From the NCBI GenBank assembly GCA_012522755.1, contig JAAYJV010000112.1, positions 1 to 54,865 of the forward strand: 54,865 nucleotides of DNA, given 5' to 3'. The translations under genes were made by a program, and so were the position numbers. Below the pieces are notes generated by a model. The model worked only from the letters and a program-made list of their open reading frames with translations, was not told the DNA's origin and did no database searches. The stretch comes from Candidatus Hydrogenedens sp. Its GTDB lineage: Bacteria; Hydrogenedentota; Hydrogenedentia; Hydrogenedentales; CAITNO01. Shown here piece by piece: positions 47,501 through 54,865 of the stretch (within the stretch, counting starts at the first letter, position 1; each line of letters opens with the position of its first letter).

Positions 47501-50308
47501 ACGGACGGGATTTATGACGACTGGGCCGAGAGTATGAGCCGTTTTGAAACAGGCCTGGGTTTTATGCCTACAGGCCCCAATTCAGCTAATCTCGCGAAGC
47601 GATCCGGGCGTCAGGCCACAGATGGCGCGAGTCTTGTCAATCACCGCTTTGAAAATAAACCCGATGCTGTCTTCACAGACCACGCCTCACAACTTTATGG
47701 TCATGCCTTCTGGGGCTCACCTTTGCGGATGAATACCCAGGCGCGTCATTGGGAAAATCCCCCTGATTTGATGCAGTGGGAATTTGGGCTGAAACGGTGG
47801 CTTGATCCTGAATATGAATACCCGGTCGCCGATGACTCAAATGCTTCCCCTCGGATCCGCAACCAACGTTATCGCCGTCAGTTTGCCGGACTGGATGCTT
47901 ACAGAAATACAGGCCATGCCCTCCGATTGAATGATACTCCCGCACAGGATGGAAGCAGGCGACTGTCCACGGACTGGGCTGTCCGTCGTGCAAAACTCCG
48001 AAAAAAACCTTTCGCCACGCTGGGTGATCTGGTAGAACAGCCTCTCTTCTCTTTTGAGAAACTGGTGGAAGGCCCTTCCCGGTACTTGCCCCCGGATGAC
48101 TTGTTCTATCCCCTTTATACACCTCAGTATGCTGTGAGTGTATTGAACACCCACTATTACTCCACGGAATCAAAAGTACATCCAAACGAAAATTTCCTGC
48201 CTTACGGCCATATTCTGGACCGTCATTGCTATGGTGTTGACCGTGATCTCACCAGTGCACTGCTGGGCCAGGCGGTCTATGGTGGCGGCGGTTCTCTCTA
48301 TCCGGCTAAGCCCTTGGAAGACAACTTCCCCACAGTCGTTTCTGATGTCATGTCCATATCCGCCATGAATCCCAAAGTGCTGACCGTAGGCCAGGCGCAG
48401 ACAATTCCTCTGTGGCCTGCTCCCGGTGCTTTGGATTGGGAATCCGGTTCAGAAATGAATCACGAAAGATTAAGAGGTCTTTTCGAATGGCGGGATGATC
48501 TGCCTCCCTACATGTGGACTCCTGTCTATTTCTGCAATCTGCCCCAGGGAGGTGATTGGCATGGCGAGGAATGGCCCTGGCAAAAGTTCCGTTATCCCCG
48601 CATGGTCGGTGTGGATGGCACGGGCCAAACTGTGACCTTTCCCGAAGAGGAGCTGCTCTATTCCGGTATTGAGCCTGTCTATCTCTTCAACGGGCAACTG
48701 ATGGGCATGCGCATGACCGGAAAGAGAGCCAATCAGATTGACGAAATGACCAATGAGTTCACTCTGAACCGCTATGCCGAAAAATGGCCTCTTCGAAGAG
48801 AAGCGTCCATTGTAGGCGGCCACACGGGTACTGACCGGGCTTCCATGTATGTGAGCCGGGCCATACCGGAATATGGTTTGGGCAACCGGCCGGAAGTGCT
48901 TTTTGTCTGGGATAGAGAGACAGGGCTGGAAAATGGCGAGTATATCGCCTATGTGGGAACCTTTATCCCCGGTATGAAAGAAAAGATGGAGAGAGCACAG
49001 GATGTGCTGAGGCAGATATGGGGCAGTGATCTGCCCTCTCTTCGTTATGACGGGCCTACCCGCGACAGAACCACCACCATTTTGAATCTGGATCCGACCC
49101 ATACGGATAAGATCAAGAGTCGGCTGGGAGAACGTTTTGCGCCCCGTCTGGCCCTGGAGTTCATTACCGATCGCAGAGCTGGATCACAAATGTACATGGC
49201 CGGTCATAGAAGCGATTCAGAACCAGCCATGACCCATCCTGATGACTGGCTGACAGGGCCCGGTCAGGTCTCCGGTGCCATCTATACCCCTGATTCGCAG
49301 GGCTATATCTTCTACAGTGACAACCCCTCCGTTGCCTGGCGTCCCATTCCCGTGCGGGTGGAAGACAACTATCTTGCTCTTCGAGTACGGAATATGGGTA
49401 ATGAAAACGAGATTGCCTGTATTACCCATGTGGTCTTGGCTCCGGCACCGCGTACCCACGGGGTGATCAATATCAACACGACAGAAACAAAACAGGTTGT
49501 TGAAGGAGAAACGAGTCCCAATAACTGGACTATAGAGCTCTTCAATGCCCTCTTCGGTCTGCCGGGTGTGGTCAACGCCTTGAACGTTGAAAAGGATTCA
49601 GCCCGGGCTCCTTATCTGAATGCTGCTCTGGGTTTGCCATCAGCAACCATCCCCAAAGCAGAGGAGCGGGATCCCTGGCGCCGGCGTTGGCAGACAGACG
49701 AAGAAAAAGCATTTCTGAATGACCTGGGACCGCTGCCTCCTCCTGTCAGAGAAAATATTACAGCTCCTTTGCTCACAAGTGCTGAGCGTGATGAAGGAAT
49801 AACAGGTGCATGGGAAGAAGGTGAGGAAGGACGGGCAATGTTGCGGCTTTCTTCGCTCATAGCGGGCGGACGTCCCCATCATGCGGACGGCCGGTACTAT
49901 GAAGATATCTCTGATCTGCTCAGAGGTTCCTATGCAGGTGGCATTGCCTACAGGGACGGTGCTGACGGCCCCTGGCCGCTGAGTAATCTGGGCCTGACTG
50001 ATTCTTTTGCTGTCATGGGCAATGCTGGTCAAATCGCCTCACGCTACCAACACCAGTTTGAACGCCGTCACGATGAAATTGTTCAGCGTTTCAGTCAGAT
50101 GGCCAATCTGGTGACAACACGATCCAATGTTTTTGAAATCATTGCCACAGTCCAGGTCGGCTCCGTCATTGACAGTGATGGTGACGGCGTTCTGGACTAC
50201 CGAGGCGATGAGTTCTTCCCCCAGGCGGAGGCCAGAGGTCGCGTGATTTATGATCTGCACAGCCGCAGCGTATTCCAGGATGAATACAGAAGCCAATCGC
50301 CTCAGTAA
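41519..50308 (+). CDS. giant GspK-like protein (2,929 residues) with lamin-tail-like domain
   Basis: This is an exceptionally long protein. The N-terminus (LSQERGAALIVALSVFLVLLSLA) looks like the prepilin-type leader and helix of GspK/PilX minor pseudopilins; GspK is normally about 320 residues. GspK-like motifs with NTA/NTT recur: GKVDLNTAG (about 597), LDPNTATPQQLAATL (about 809) and HGVININTT (about 2,646). A lamin-tail-like fold fits residues about 1,405-1,480 (YLELANVSDEEVDLSGW). Calcium-loop-like segments include DNDGDGL (about 1,534), DNDGDGA (about 1,666) and DSDGDGV (about 2,884). The rest is aromatic- and acidic-rich with no family I recognise. It may cap or extend a type II secretion or pilus-like fibre, or be a surface protein using the same export route. 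An AAGG-type ribosome site precedes the ATG. Confidence 0.75.
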   Translation: MNIRSSHRVKGCGIFLSQERGAALIVALSVFLVLLSLAITFSIIVRYETQMTTSAVSRAQAERMLDGAVAQAQYRLNRDLNLSPDAMSLDHGWRSWFNGAAFVGKNWTQAFQGEKRDSPLYRGTEGLISVNLESVEAYLRARGVLEGVLYVHFTDDGHCEPLFRGPRTESWLNVPRHMGNDILLFDNESPMRLMKSAGEFVALPDLNNALAQGNRPERFHFWSEVDNPDAYPFVVPDEGTVKMESNDVILTALPQERVNHWADVDSTGDGMRDSIWLPVAREVNHFGDGIDNMLSGTPDPARYGGDGEFDPLFESAPFVYHGHGLPEAARSENLYELSQIKNQHWADRLDPNSYGDGYDNDNSGGVDNSGIDDDAENKLFLTVPLPNLMMQVDLNNDGLFDERDYYEYEGVRGPLYVKLPPQIHVTVIVGENAAGHPIWDSVPLDITDVDTLDNDYDLVVNNFRTYAYVGPHRQVSAVEDTYKRYRIPYSEGEYTSWLPFQDPADASRGWHGDDKKRPVFAGAHNRGYHDISVDAALGGPDALKFFVMSGQPKEIVNDNDPIRRIFRQRNAIHITCSGEPVSEIIGRYAVHIDDESGKVDLNTAGAYMQDPDTGAEKRSLHLGRTTFEYDSRLLPKMGEGFIRQFWHFRTSDPSVSGDYFGDGLRPGYGMVDDNGNALLLALSGWDEDGRRIDRVGLHLPKTSDFALSEMANSGTSPLPPGLARVEDNGLRFRERVALLGHFEGIDEPSELQLYNPLKTDRLFLRKEDLRLQSGIGVNLWEYLRNLVTANSEKRNSFHLHSHDQAEAFHQLDPNTATPQQLAATLILKTEMGNSATGIGNNRYQSFFSEGLRQFDTAFIGDIMGASSKSFPADPLLQLMRLATDIAVARTPQLGIRRLSTDNVIRNQRIYRNYIDSFEFNNLPSATYPREPLNERERIAESELFPTGDIQEFIEASADTSNDKRVISPDMWWKEQTGEERLIQYTAASLDAIRINEIMVRPVRRVEAEMEVSPPADDPENFNLVPAPVAGMLDFYLERDWPHPDWNPMKWVLRSAYDDLLNNVPQPLLGDRTSWVCEPVLPLTDADLMEFRFLASDGLPAGRYYLTANFTDQYGRMTVNDVDVLQYAIKYVLPGGRGIADDFNLAHDLMLFFESIGLSEVSEAISKLMHHSFQSLDEPEFFATEAMLQQGSASAVGWAFLPHRGVYYDFLNEEQDFGSALVDYLTNHGLTLPNSFLSDELFQLYLIPHFWSLMGGALGEEPLNWTGLIPPPAPVLPLDPLDPLALDYAWFQLLGLLDSMYNSAAIGYHYDGTGAHTVLVPPVVYGEFGEPTEPVLSVAVRMNPRLRDEYAALLDDYMNGFSSELPQPLSMGDYQHVLALINNGLLLVDPDTLIQPLPLAVNFFDFSQEPSHEYLELANVSDEEVDLSGWILEVGIPDPPGVTHDPMMSDPYKSRWRIPDGTKIAAQGYLLLGINQGPAELLAANGMGLFSASDDPLEITVPPIGNTFTVDPDDFPGLYDETGSVFYRLDGKDYIDNDGDGLSSQNLWDINVALSLEELEARDTDHVLSEIRTHGLFNDDRGIPARARIVPLRNEQLWKEYNDPHPGAAPSKMEEYLYRLNPYRPNAMPVSFDKMTLTSESSQEGLKYLARFLLRGGMFPNYPERDGIDNDGDGAYVVSNPMKGFVRVPGGIEQDLLSFVPGSLDKDMVDNNLDGVMDQRGYERLSLDQSLPLIARPGDAYDSHGNPLISEGVDEGRLGYPVWYPDVGTLIPSAHRGFLPTVSGLPRFFGPGSYEATPLSLFKLDSPPATAAYREWASIVSTGPQSVSELGTAPDPFEGFDPAGLFPYNQEFFPVVNPDSDSPDWLAFVERRWNPGDNVIVTLYVGHPSHGLIADQVSYNELDVINRTKDDIVDCPYRIPGFSNYGFNIDGNLEWLGPLGDRDDIANIVCMAPGDPGRHSFWLPDHMGLDFYRSLERKHPFYHGDRFGLANRWTATDGIYDDWAESMSRFETGLGFMPTGPNSANLAKRSGRQATDGASLVNHRFENKPDAVFTDHASQLYGHAFWGSPLRMNTQARHWENPPDLMQWEFGLKRWLDPEYEYPVADDSNASPRIRNQRYRRQFAGLDAYRNTGHALRLNDTPAQDGSRRLSTDWAVRRAKLRKKPFATLGDLVEQPLFSFEKLVEGPSRYLPPDDLFYPLYTPQYAVSVLNTHYYSTESKVHPNENFLPYGHILDRHCYGVDRDLTSALLGQAVYGGGGSLYPAKPLEDNFPTVVSDVMSISAMNPKVLTVGQAQTIPLWPAPGALDWESGSEMNHERLRGLFEWRDDLPPYMWTPVYFCNLPQGGDWHGEEWPWQKFRYPRMVGVDGTGQTVTFPEEELLYSGIEPVYLFNGQLMGMRMTGKRANQIDEMTNEFTLNRYAEKWPLRREASIVGGHTGTDRASMYVSRAIPEYGLGNRPEVLFVWDRETGLENGEYIAYVGTFIPGMKEKMERAQDVLRQIWGSDLPSLRYDGPTRDRTTTILNLDPTHTDKIKSRLGERFAPRLALEFITDRRAGSQMYMAGHRSDSEPAMTHPDDWLTGPGQVSGAIYTPDSQGYIFYSDNPSVAWRPIPVRVEDNYLALRVRNMGNENEIACITHVVLAPAPRTHGVININTTETKQVVEGETSPNNWTIELFNALFGLPGVVNALNVEKDSARAPYLNAALGLPSATIPKAEERDPWRRRWQTDEEKAFLNDLGPLPPPVRENITAPLLTSAERDEGITGAWEEGEEGRAMLRLSSLIAGGRPHHADGRYYEDISDLLRGSYAGGIAYRDGADGPWPLSNLGLTDSFAVMGNAGQIASRYQHQFERRHDEIVQRFSQMANLVTTRSNVFEIIATVQVGSVIDSDGDGVLDYRGDEFFPQAEARGRVIYDLHSRSVFQDEYRSQSPQ

Positions 50309-50342
50309 GTGCTTCAGATGATTTTATCCAAGACAGACATGC

Positions 50343-50966
50343 TCAGGCCGGGCGGATAAAAGCTCTGCAGGGAGCCCCATCGGCGTGAAGCAGTCGCAGG
50401 GGGAGCACGATAAACTCGTGCTCTCCCTCTTTCACTTGCGCCAGTTGCAAGCCTTCCACAATGACCATCCCGGCGCCCAGCAGAATGCGGTGGGCCCGTC
50501 CGCCCCCTTTGTAGGGGTCTATGGACATGGAATCTATTCCCACCAGCTTCACGCCATCGGCCGCGAGCCGTCGGGCGGCATTTTCCGTCAAGGCGATGAA
50601 GTCTTTCTGAAAAGGGCTGTCCGCGGGCTGCTCTGAATTGCGTGTTTTGAAAAGAATCCGTTCGGGAAGTTTTTCATCGGGCAGGTCTTCCGCCTGAATA
50701 TGTCCTTCTGATAAATGTTCAATGACCAGAGCCGGGCCAAAAAAGACGCGGGGATCCACCTCTTCCAGCTGTTTTCCCTCTTCCATGAAATGCCAGGGGG
50801 CATCCAGATGTGTGCCCGTGTGGGTACCCAGTGTGAGTCTGGAAACATTGCAGGAGTCGCCCTGAGAAATCCGTACATCGGGCTCCAGAGAAAACACGGG
50901 GTCGCCGGGCCACGGGGTCATGCCTTCGTGCATGGGCCGGGTTATATCAATCCAGGAAGCTTCCAT
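50343..50966 (-). CDS. cyclase family protein (kynurenine-formamidase/KynB-like)
   Basis: This 207-residue hydrolase has the signature HTGTHLDAPWHF, whose His and Asp residues bind metal in the cyclase/KynB family. ITRPMHEGMTPWPGDP at the start and GIDSMSIDP near the middle are also typical. I choose ATG at 50966, which has GAGGTGG upstream; an in-frame start at 51008 would overlap the sialidase-like gene. It is likely an amide or cyclic-ester hydrolase in the cytoplasm, and the family does not fix the substrate. It lies 23 bases after the sialidase-like gene on the same strand, so the two are probably co-transcribed. Confidence 0.85.
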   Translation of the reverse strand: MEASWIDITRPMHEGMTPWPGDPVFSLEPDVRISQGDSCNVSRLTLGTHTGTHLDAPWHFMEEGKQLEEVDPRVFFGPALVIEHLSEGHIQAEDLPDEKLPERILFKTRNSEQPADSPFQKDFIALTENAARRLAADGVKLVGIDSMSIDPYKGGGRAHRILLGAGMVIVEGLQLAQVKEGEHEFIVLPLRLLHADGAPCRAFIRPA

Positions 50967-50989
50967 TGTCTTTCCACCTCTTTTTTGGA

Positions 50990-52168
50990 CTATTCGCCAT
51001 GGATCCACTTCTCTGTAAAGCAGACATGTTTGATGGTACTCCCCTCTGTTCCTGTGCGCCGGTAGGAATAGCTGAGGTGTATGCGTTCATCAGCCCCTTG
51101 AATCAGGGTGGGATAGGAGAAATTACCGTGTCCTATAGGCGCTTCTTCTATGATCCTGGAGACTGACCAGTTCTCCCCTTCATCTTCAGAGAGATAAAGG
51201 GTCAGGAGATGACGGCCTTCTTTACTGTCATTACAGGCCAGAATCCAATGCCCGTTTTTCAGGGTACAGGTGCTGACACTGGATCCGGGGTTGGGGATAT
51301 CCATGAGACTCACTCCGGACCAGTTCATGCCGCCATCAGTGGAAAGAGCCTGTCGGATCTGCTGGGGCAGTCCGTTGTCCCTCATACAGGCGACGATATC
51401 GCCATTGGCTTTTCGCAGAAAGGCGGGTTGGATATTGCCCAGCATGAGCATGTCCTGATCCATGATAGGCATGCTGCAGCGCCAGCTTTCGCCCCAGTCA
51501 GAGGTGAAAATGGCCAGCGAAAAGTTGAATATATCGTGGTACAGTCCCAGCATGATCGTTGTATCGTCAAGCATGATGGGCGATGTGCGGGGCATCCATC
51601 CCAGACGCTGAACCAGTTTGTCCTCGCCACGCTTGCGCCACTCATGCAGTTCTTTTTTCTTGCCGGGAATCAGTGTTTCTATCAGGTCGTCATAGGTAAC
51701 CAGCCCTTCATCCATCATGGGAAAAAAGCGTTCTTCAATACCCTGAGGACGCATGTGGATCACATCCTGCCAGTCCCAGTCGGGCGGGCCATCCTCAAGA
51801 TATTCCGTGGCTCGTTTGTATTTGAGCAAGGCGCTTCCCCACTCATTGTCCAGGATGGCAACCCAGAAGAGCCACAGTACCTGGCGCGAGTCGAGAAAAA
51901 GGACAGGATTACAGTCAGGCAGGTCGGGTGAGTCCGCCATGGGAAAGACTTCGGACCAGTTGCTCTCCCCCGCTCTCTTTCTGGCGCCCTGAATGACCAC
52001 ATCATCGCTCTCCCGTTCTCCGGTGCCGTGAAACCAGCAGGCCAGCAGACTGCCGTCGGAACATTCCACAATGCTGGAACTGTGGTTGTGTTTGTCATTG
52101 GGGGGAAAGATAAATTCTCCGTCAAAAGAACCCAGAATGGACAGGGTGATAATCAGTGATGAGAGCAT
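50990..52168 (-). CDS. exported sialidase-like protein with Asp boxes
   Basis: This 392-residue protein resembles the BNR/sialidase family (exo-sialidase-like six-bladed propeller). At least three Asp boxes are visible: TSDWGESW, STDGGMNW and SEDEGENW. A short hydrophobic N-terminus (LSSLIITLSILGSF) suggests export. I choose ATG at 52168, directly preceded by AAAGGAG with seven-base spacing; an earlier start at 52186 would include the ribosome site. Whether it cleaves sialic acid or another acidic sugar cannot be told, because this superfamily has many substrates. It is the first gene of a two-gene unit with the KynB-like cyclase. Confidence 0.85.
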   Translation of the reverse strand: MLSSLIITLSILGSFDGEFIFPPNDKHNHSSSIVECSDGSLLACWFHGTGERESDDVVIQGARKRAGESNWSEVFPMADSPDLPDCNPVLFLDSRQVLWLFWVAILDNEWGSALLKYKRATEYLEDGPPDWDWQDVIHMRPQGIEERFFPMMDEGLVTYDDLIETLIPGKKKELHEWRKRGEDKLVQRLGWMPRTSPIMLDDTTIMLGLYHDIFNFSLAIFTSDWGESWRCSMPIMDQDMLMLGNIQPAFLRKANGDIVACMRDNGLPQQIRQALSTDGGMNWSGVSLMDIPNPGSSVSTCTLKNGHWILACNDSKEGRHLLTLYLSEDEGENWSVSRIIEEAPIGHGNFSYPTLIQGADERIHLSYSYRRTGTEGSTIKHVCFTEKWIHGE

Positions 52169-52227
52169 GACGACTCCTTTTCCCATGTTGTCAGATGAAA
52201 GAAGAAATACTTTTCAGTATAGAACAA

Positions 52228-52258
52228 AGGCCTGCCGGAGAAAGTTTCCGACAGGCCT
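52228..52258 (-). terminator. hairpin terminator behind the transketolase gene
   Basis: AGGCCTG (52228-52234) pairs with CAGGCCT (52252-52258). The stem continues with CGGA/TCCG across a small mismatch. On the reverse strand it is followed by a T-rich stretch (TTTGTTCT). Confidence 0.7.
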
Positions 52259-52286
52259 CACAAATATTAAACTGATTTCAGGGGGG

Positions 52287-54182
52287 TCAGGCGATGAGAC
52301 TTTTGATTTTCGCCAGGATGGAGGCCGGATCCAATCCCTGATGGGGCATATGCTCGCTCAACCCGCCCTGGCCATGTTTCGTCACACCCAAGGCGGCATA
52401 GCGGGGCGTGCAACCCCGTTCCAGGAGCCAGGAACCGAAACGGCTGCCGAGGCCGGTTTTGGCGTTCTGACTTTCCACGACCAGCACAAAGGGAGCTTCT
52501 TTCAGGAGTGCCAGAGTCTCCTCATCCACGACATTCAAGGTGGATTTGTTGATGAGACCCACATCAAGTCCGGCTGCTCTGGCCTGTTCCACAGCATCGA
52601 GAGAGCGGCTGAGCATGTCACCGTAAGAAACAACATAGCCCTGAGTGCCCTGACGGATGATATCGTCTTTGCCGGCAACAAACTGGTAGGGTGACTCGTA
52701 GAAGCGCGTGCCGTCCTCTTTACAGATGAAGGGCGTGGCACTGCGCAGGGTAAAGACAAAACGTGCGCCTTCGTCATTCCAGATGGTTTCCACCAGGCTC
52801 TTCAGCTGGAGCGCATCAGCGGCGAAGTAAAGGCGTGTCTTGTCGCCTTCGGCAATGCCGCAGTCAGCAAGAAAGATGTTGATCCCGTAATGACAGGTAT
52901 TGTCGGCCATATCGTCGATGCCTGCATGGGAGAAATGGCAAAGGACGTTGGCGTCATTGAGTCTGGCCATGGTCAACTCTGAAATGATCATTTCCAGGAA
53001 GGCGGAGAAGGTGCTGAAGATCCCCTGGCGTCCCGCTTCAAAACCGAAACCGGCTGCAGCGGAGAAATTACCCCGTTCCTGCACACCGCCATTGACGCAG
53101 ACTTCAGGATGGGCCAGTCTGATGGCTTTGAGGCCCGTGGAACCTTCCAGATCAGAATCAACGACCAGCACTTTGTCTTTGCGCTCTTCTTCGGACATGC
53201 CGTCGAGAATGGAATTGACAATCTTTCCGAATTCGCCACGGTTGCTGGCTGTTTCCACAGTACAGCCTTTCAGAGAGGGGTTGCCCGGCACCTTTTCAAC
53301 TGCTTCCAGATATGCCACGGCATCAGTGAGGCCTCTTGCGTTGAGATATTCGATGGCGGCGGGCCGTGCAATGACATCGTGACCGCCGGGCTGACCTTCC
53401 ACAACAGGAACGCCGGGTGCCATAAGCCGTTTGATAACCACGGCTGCGGGACCTTCCCGGCGTACACAGGCGATCATGGCGTTGTACAAGGCGTCGAAAT
53501 CTTCGCCTTCTGTCGTGTCGATGGTGAGACCGTGACCCTTCAGGGTGGCGGCAACATCAAAGCCCGGCAGATATTGCGAGGGATGACCGCTGATGGTCAC
53601 GTCATTATCGTCGATGAGCAGTTTCACATTCAGCTGGCGGCTCACGGCGAAACGGGCGGCTTCCGCATCGTCCCCTTCCATCTGAGAGCCGTCTGAACCC
53701 AGCATGAAGACTATCTTGTCAGGATTGGCTTCGGCCACGCCGTTGACAAATGGCCACATATGTCCCAGACGGCCTGAGGCGAATTTGATGCCCAGTTCAG
53801 GGTCAAGTTCCGGATGGCCATAAAGTCCCTGATAAGCGGCGCGGTATTGAAGAAGTTTCTCAAAGGGCATCTCGCCGTTGAAAGCCGAAAGGGCATATTG
53901 CAGGGCGACGCGGTGGCCTCCTTCGTCAAAGTGTACAGGATAAAAACGGTCGCAGCCTTTCATGAAGGCATCGGCTATGAGCGCCTCGGGAACAATGCTG
54001 TAGGCGCCGCCTGTATGGCCGCCCAATCCTTTGGCTCCGGCAACAGCGGTGAAGAAAATGATCGTATCACGCATGATCTGGATATTGGTGAGCAATTGGG
54101 CGCGCTGCTCCGCCGTGATTTCATCCGTAAAGGGGTTGATGGCCACAGGCTTATAGGCGTTGACATTCAGAGGAAAAGACAT
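52287..54182 (-). CDS. tkt: transketolase
   Basis: This 631-residue, single-chain transketolase is a thiamine-diphosphate enzyme that moves two-carbon units between sugar phosphates in the pentose phosphate pathway. The TPP site is GSDGSQMEGDDAEA followed about 15 residues later by LLIDDNDVT. GGHTGGAYSIVPEALIAD is the substrate-side loop near the start. The C-terminal half has the pyrimidine-binding and C-domains (DSDLEGSTGL, then QERGNFSAAAGFG). Length and order are normal. The start ATG has AAGGAA upstream. It is followed by a terminator, so it is probably a single transcription unit. Confidence 0.94.
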   Translation of the reverse strand: MSFPLNVNAYKPVAINPFTDEITAEQRAQLLTNIQIMRDTIIFFTAVAGAKGLGGHTGGAYSIVPEALIADAFMKGCDRFYPVHFDEGGHRVALQYALSAFNGEMPFEKLLQYRAAYQGLYGHPELDPELGIKFASGRLGHMWPFVNGVAEANPDKIVFMLGSDGSQMEGDDAEAARFAVSRQLNVKLLIDDNDVTISGHPSQYLPGFDVAATLKGHGLTIDTTEGEDFDALYNAMIACVRREGPAAVVIKRLMAPGVPVVEGQPGGHDVIARPAAIEYLNARGLTDAVAYLEAVEKVPGNPSLKGCTVETASNRGEFGKIVNSILDGMSEEERKDKVLVVDSDLEGSTGLKAIRLAHPEVCVNGGVQERGNFSAAAGFGFEAGRQGIFSTFSAFLEMIISELTMARLNDANVLCHFSHAGIDDMADNTCHYGINIFLADCGIAEGDKTRLYFAADALQLKSLVETIWNDEGARFVFTLRSATPFICKEDGTRFYESPYQFVAGKDDIIRQGTQGYVVSYGDMLSRSLDAVEQARAAGLDVGLINKSTLNVVDEETLALLKEAPFVLVVESQNAKTGLGSRFGSWLLERGCTPRYAALGVTKHGQGGLSEHMPHQGLDPASILAKIKSLIA

Positions 54183-54380
54183 ACGGAAAGTTCCTTGTAA
54201 AGTAGGGGGTTACAGCATTACCACAGGCCGCGGGCTGTCCGTGTGGTGAACAGACAGTGCCCGGACTTGCCTCGGCAATCAGTATAACATGAGCAGGGAA
54301 AGCGTTTCATCCAGTTGAGAAAGTTGTTCTCCATAATGGGCGCAGAGAGCATAGAGGACCACCGAGGGATGAGAAGACTT

Positions 54381-54510
54381 TTAAACCAGGTCATTGACTG
54401 AACACACGGAAAAACACATCTTAACCGAAGAGATGACACTGAGCTGATTGACACAGATAAATTAAAGACCTGGGGTCGCACAGTCTGGGAACGGCAATTT
54501 CCACATTGGC
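54381..54510 (-). repeat. 160-base dispersed block, copy B (inverted, 30-base deletion)
   Basis: The reverse complement matches 19171-19330 except for a missing 30-base segment and scattered substitutions. It keeps TTCGGTTAAGATGTG and the edge hairpin. It is non-coding. Confidence 0.75.
54493..54510 (+). repeat. GCCAATTTCCACATTGGC hairpin, copy 4
   Basis: GGCAATTTCCACATTGGC differs from the other copies at one base in the left arm. It forms the edge of copy B of the larger block. Confidence 0.75.
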
Positions 54511-54699
54511 AAACCCCGACATGAGGTTTCTTTCTGCAATTACAAAGCTCAGACTGACTCACAACCGGGAAAACTTTCCGGCGGAAGATGCGTAAGGGAT
54601 TTGTTTGTCAACAAAAGACATTATCCCGCAATCCAGTCAACATTTTCACTCCATCCCCACCTTTGAACTTGAATGAAAGCATGGTTTCAGGTCATCCTT

Positions 54700-54722
54700 G
54701 TCCAAATTAGCTTTTCTTGGAC
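54700..54722 (-). repeat. GTCCAA/TTGGAC hairpin repeat, copy 3
   Basis: This is the reverse complement of the hairpins at 76-98 and 297-319, with one change in the loop. Flanking bases toward 54765 match those left of copy 2. Confidence 0.75.
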
Positions 54723-54865
54723 AGGCCAATGCAACGACCAGTCAGCCTGATTCTGGAAAGCGCAAGTGTTGAATTATTTTTTCTTCCACGAAGTCACACT
54801 AAGAAACACGAAGGGAAGAAAAGAAAAGGAAAACTATAAAAATTCTTCATCCTTGTCCCAATGAG

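Larger units (their letters stand above)
54183..54865. other. gene-free right end, filled with dispersed repeats
   Basis: I find no supportable gene; reading frames here overlap repeat elements and have no good start. The interval carries the inverted counterpart of the block at 19171-19330, a fourth hairpin copy (54493-54510), GAAAACTTTCCGGC (shared with about 18560), and a GTCCAA/TTGGAC hairpin with flanks matching 76-330 inverted. Confidence 0.75.

Noticed and set aside
54218-54562. 114-codon reverse-strand frame at the right end
   Set aside because: It lies mostly over dispersed repeat blocks that also occur elsewhere without an open frame.
1-54865. CRISPR array or cas genes near the TPR-CHAT proteins
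   Set aside because: No regularly spaced repeats with unique spacers and no gRAMP/Cas7-11-like or Csx30-like gene are visible. The likeness to type III-E systems is in gene roles only.
1-54865. tRNA, rRNA or known riboswitch
   Set aside because: I found no cloverleaf with a TTC-loop, no rRNA sequence and no recognisable riboswitch core in the intergenic regions.

Overview
The window (54,865 bases) is a mixed accessory and metabolic stretch of a bacterial chromosome. Several gene types point loosely to a Planctomycetota/Hydrogenedentota/Lentisphaerota-like anaerobe: a hydrazine-synthase-alpha-like protein fused to a ThuA-like N-terminus and a formylglycine-generating-enzyme domain, very long TPR proteins, a giant GspK-like protein, exported sugar hydrolases, and a class III (oxygen-sensitive) ribonucleotide reductase. 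This taxonomic guess is inferred from gene content only. Both ends of the window lie in the same dispersed repeat in opposite orientation, so the window may be a contig that broke at repeats.

Region 1 (440-17942) is the most unusual part. It holds two large exported TPR-CHAT proteins (CHAT is a caspase-like protease fold), two paralogous membrane anti-sigma factors with a zinc-binding N-terminus, a sigma-70-like factor, two small secreted proline-rich proteins plus a decayed third copy, and a 903-residue protein with a DUF2325-like C-terminus. Sigma factor, anti-sigma factor and the second TPR-CHAT gene form a tight operon, the last two overlapping by 8 bases. The arrangement recalls the TPR-CHAT protease/sigma/inhibitor wiring of type III-E CRISPR loci (Craspase, where Csx29 cleaves Csx30). 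Here there is no CRISPR, and the CHAT protein and the anti-sigma C-terminal domain should both lie outside the cytoplasmic membrane. A plausible reading, which is inference, is a signalling system in which an exported CHAT protease cleaves the anti-sigma factor and frees the sigma factor.

Region 2 (about 17950-21870) is a mobile/defence patch: an orphan AbrB-like protein, about 1.3 kb of gene-free DNA full of small hairpin repeats, an orphan IS3-type OrfA, and an AbiE-like two-gene toxin-antitoxin system with a clear palindromic operator over its promoter.

Region 3 (about 21870-41300) is metabolic. It has nrdD-nrdG behind a sigma-70 promoter with two NrdR-like boxes, the large hydrazine-synthase-alpha-like/FGE fusion, a DUF5989 mini-protein followed by a membrane glycosyltransferase fused to about 25 TPRs, a phosphodiester glycosidase, adenylyl-sulfate kinase, an MFS transporter, a lone sugar-ABC ATPase and a GH78 rhamnosidase that ends at a strong terminator.

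Region 4 (41519-54182) has a 2,929-residue GspK-like surface/secretion protein, a KynB-like cyclase, a secreted sialidase-like protein and a transketolase. The right end is repeat-filled, non-coding DNA that matches parts of region 2 and of the left end.
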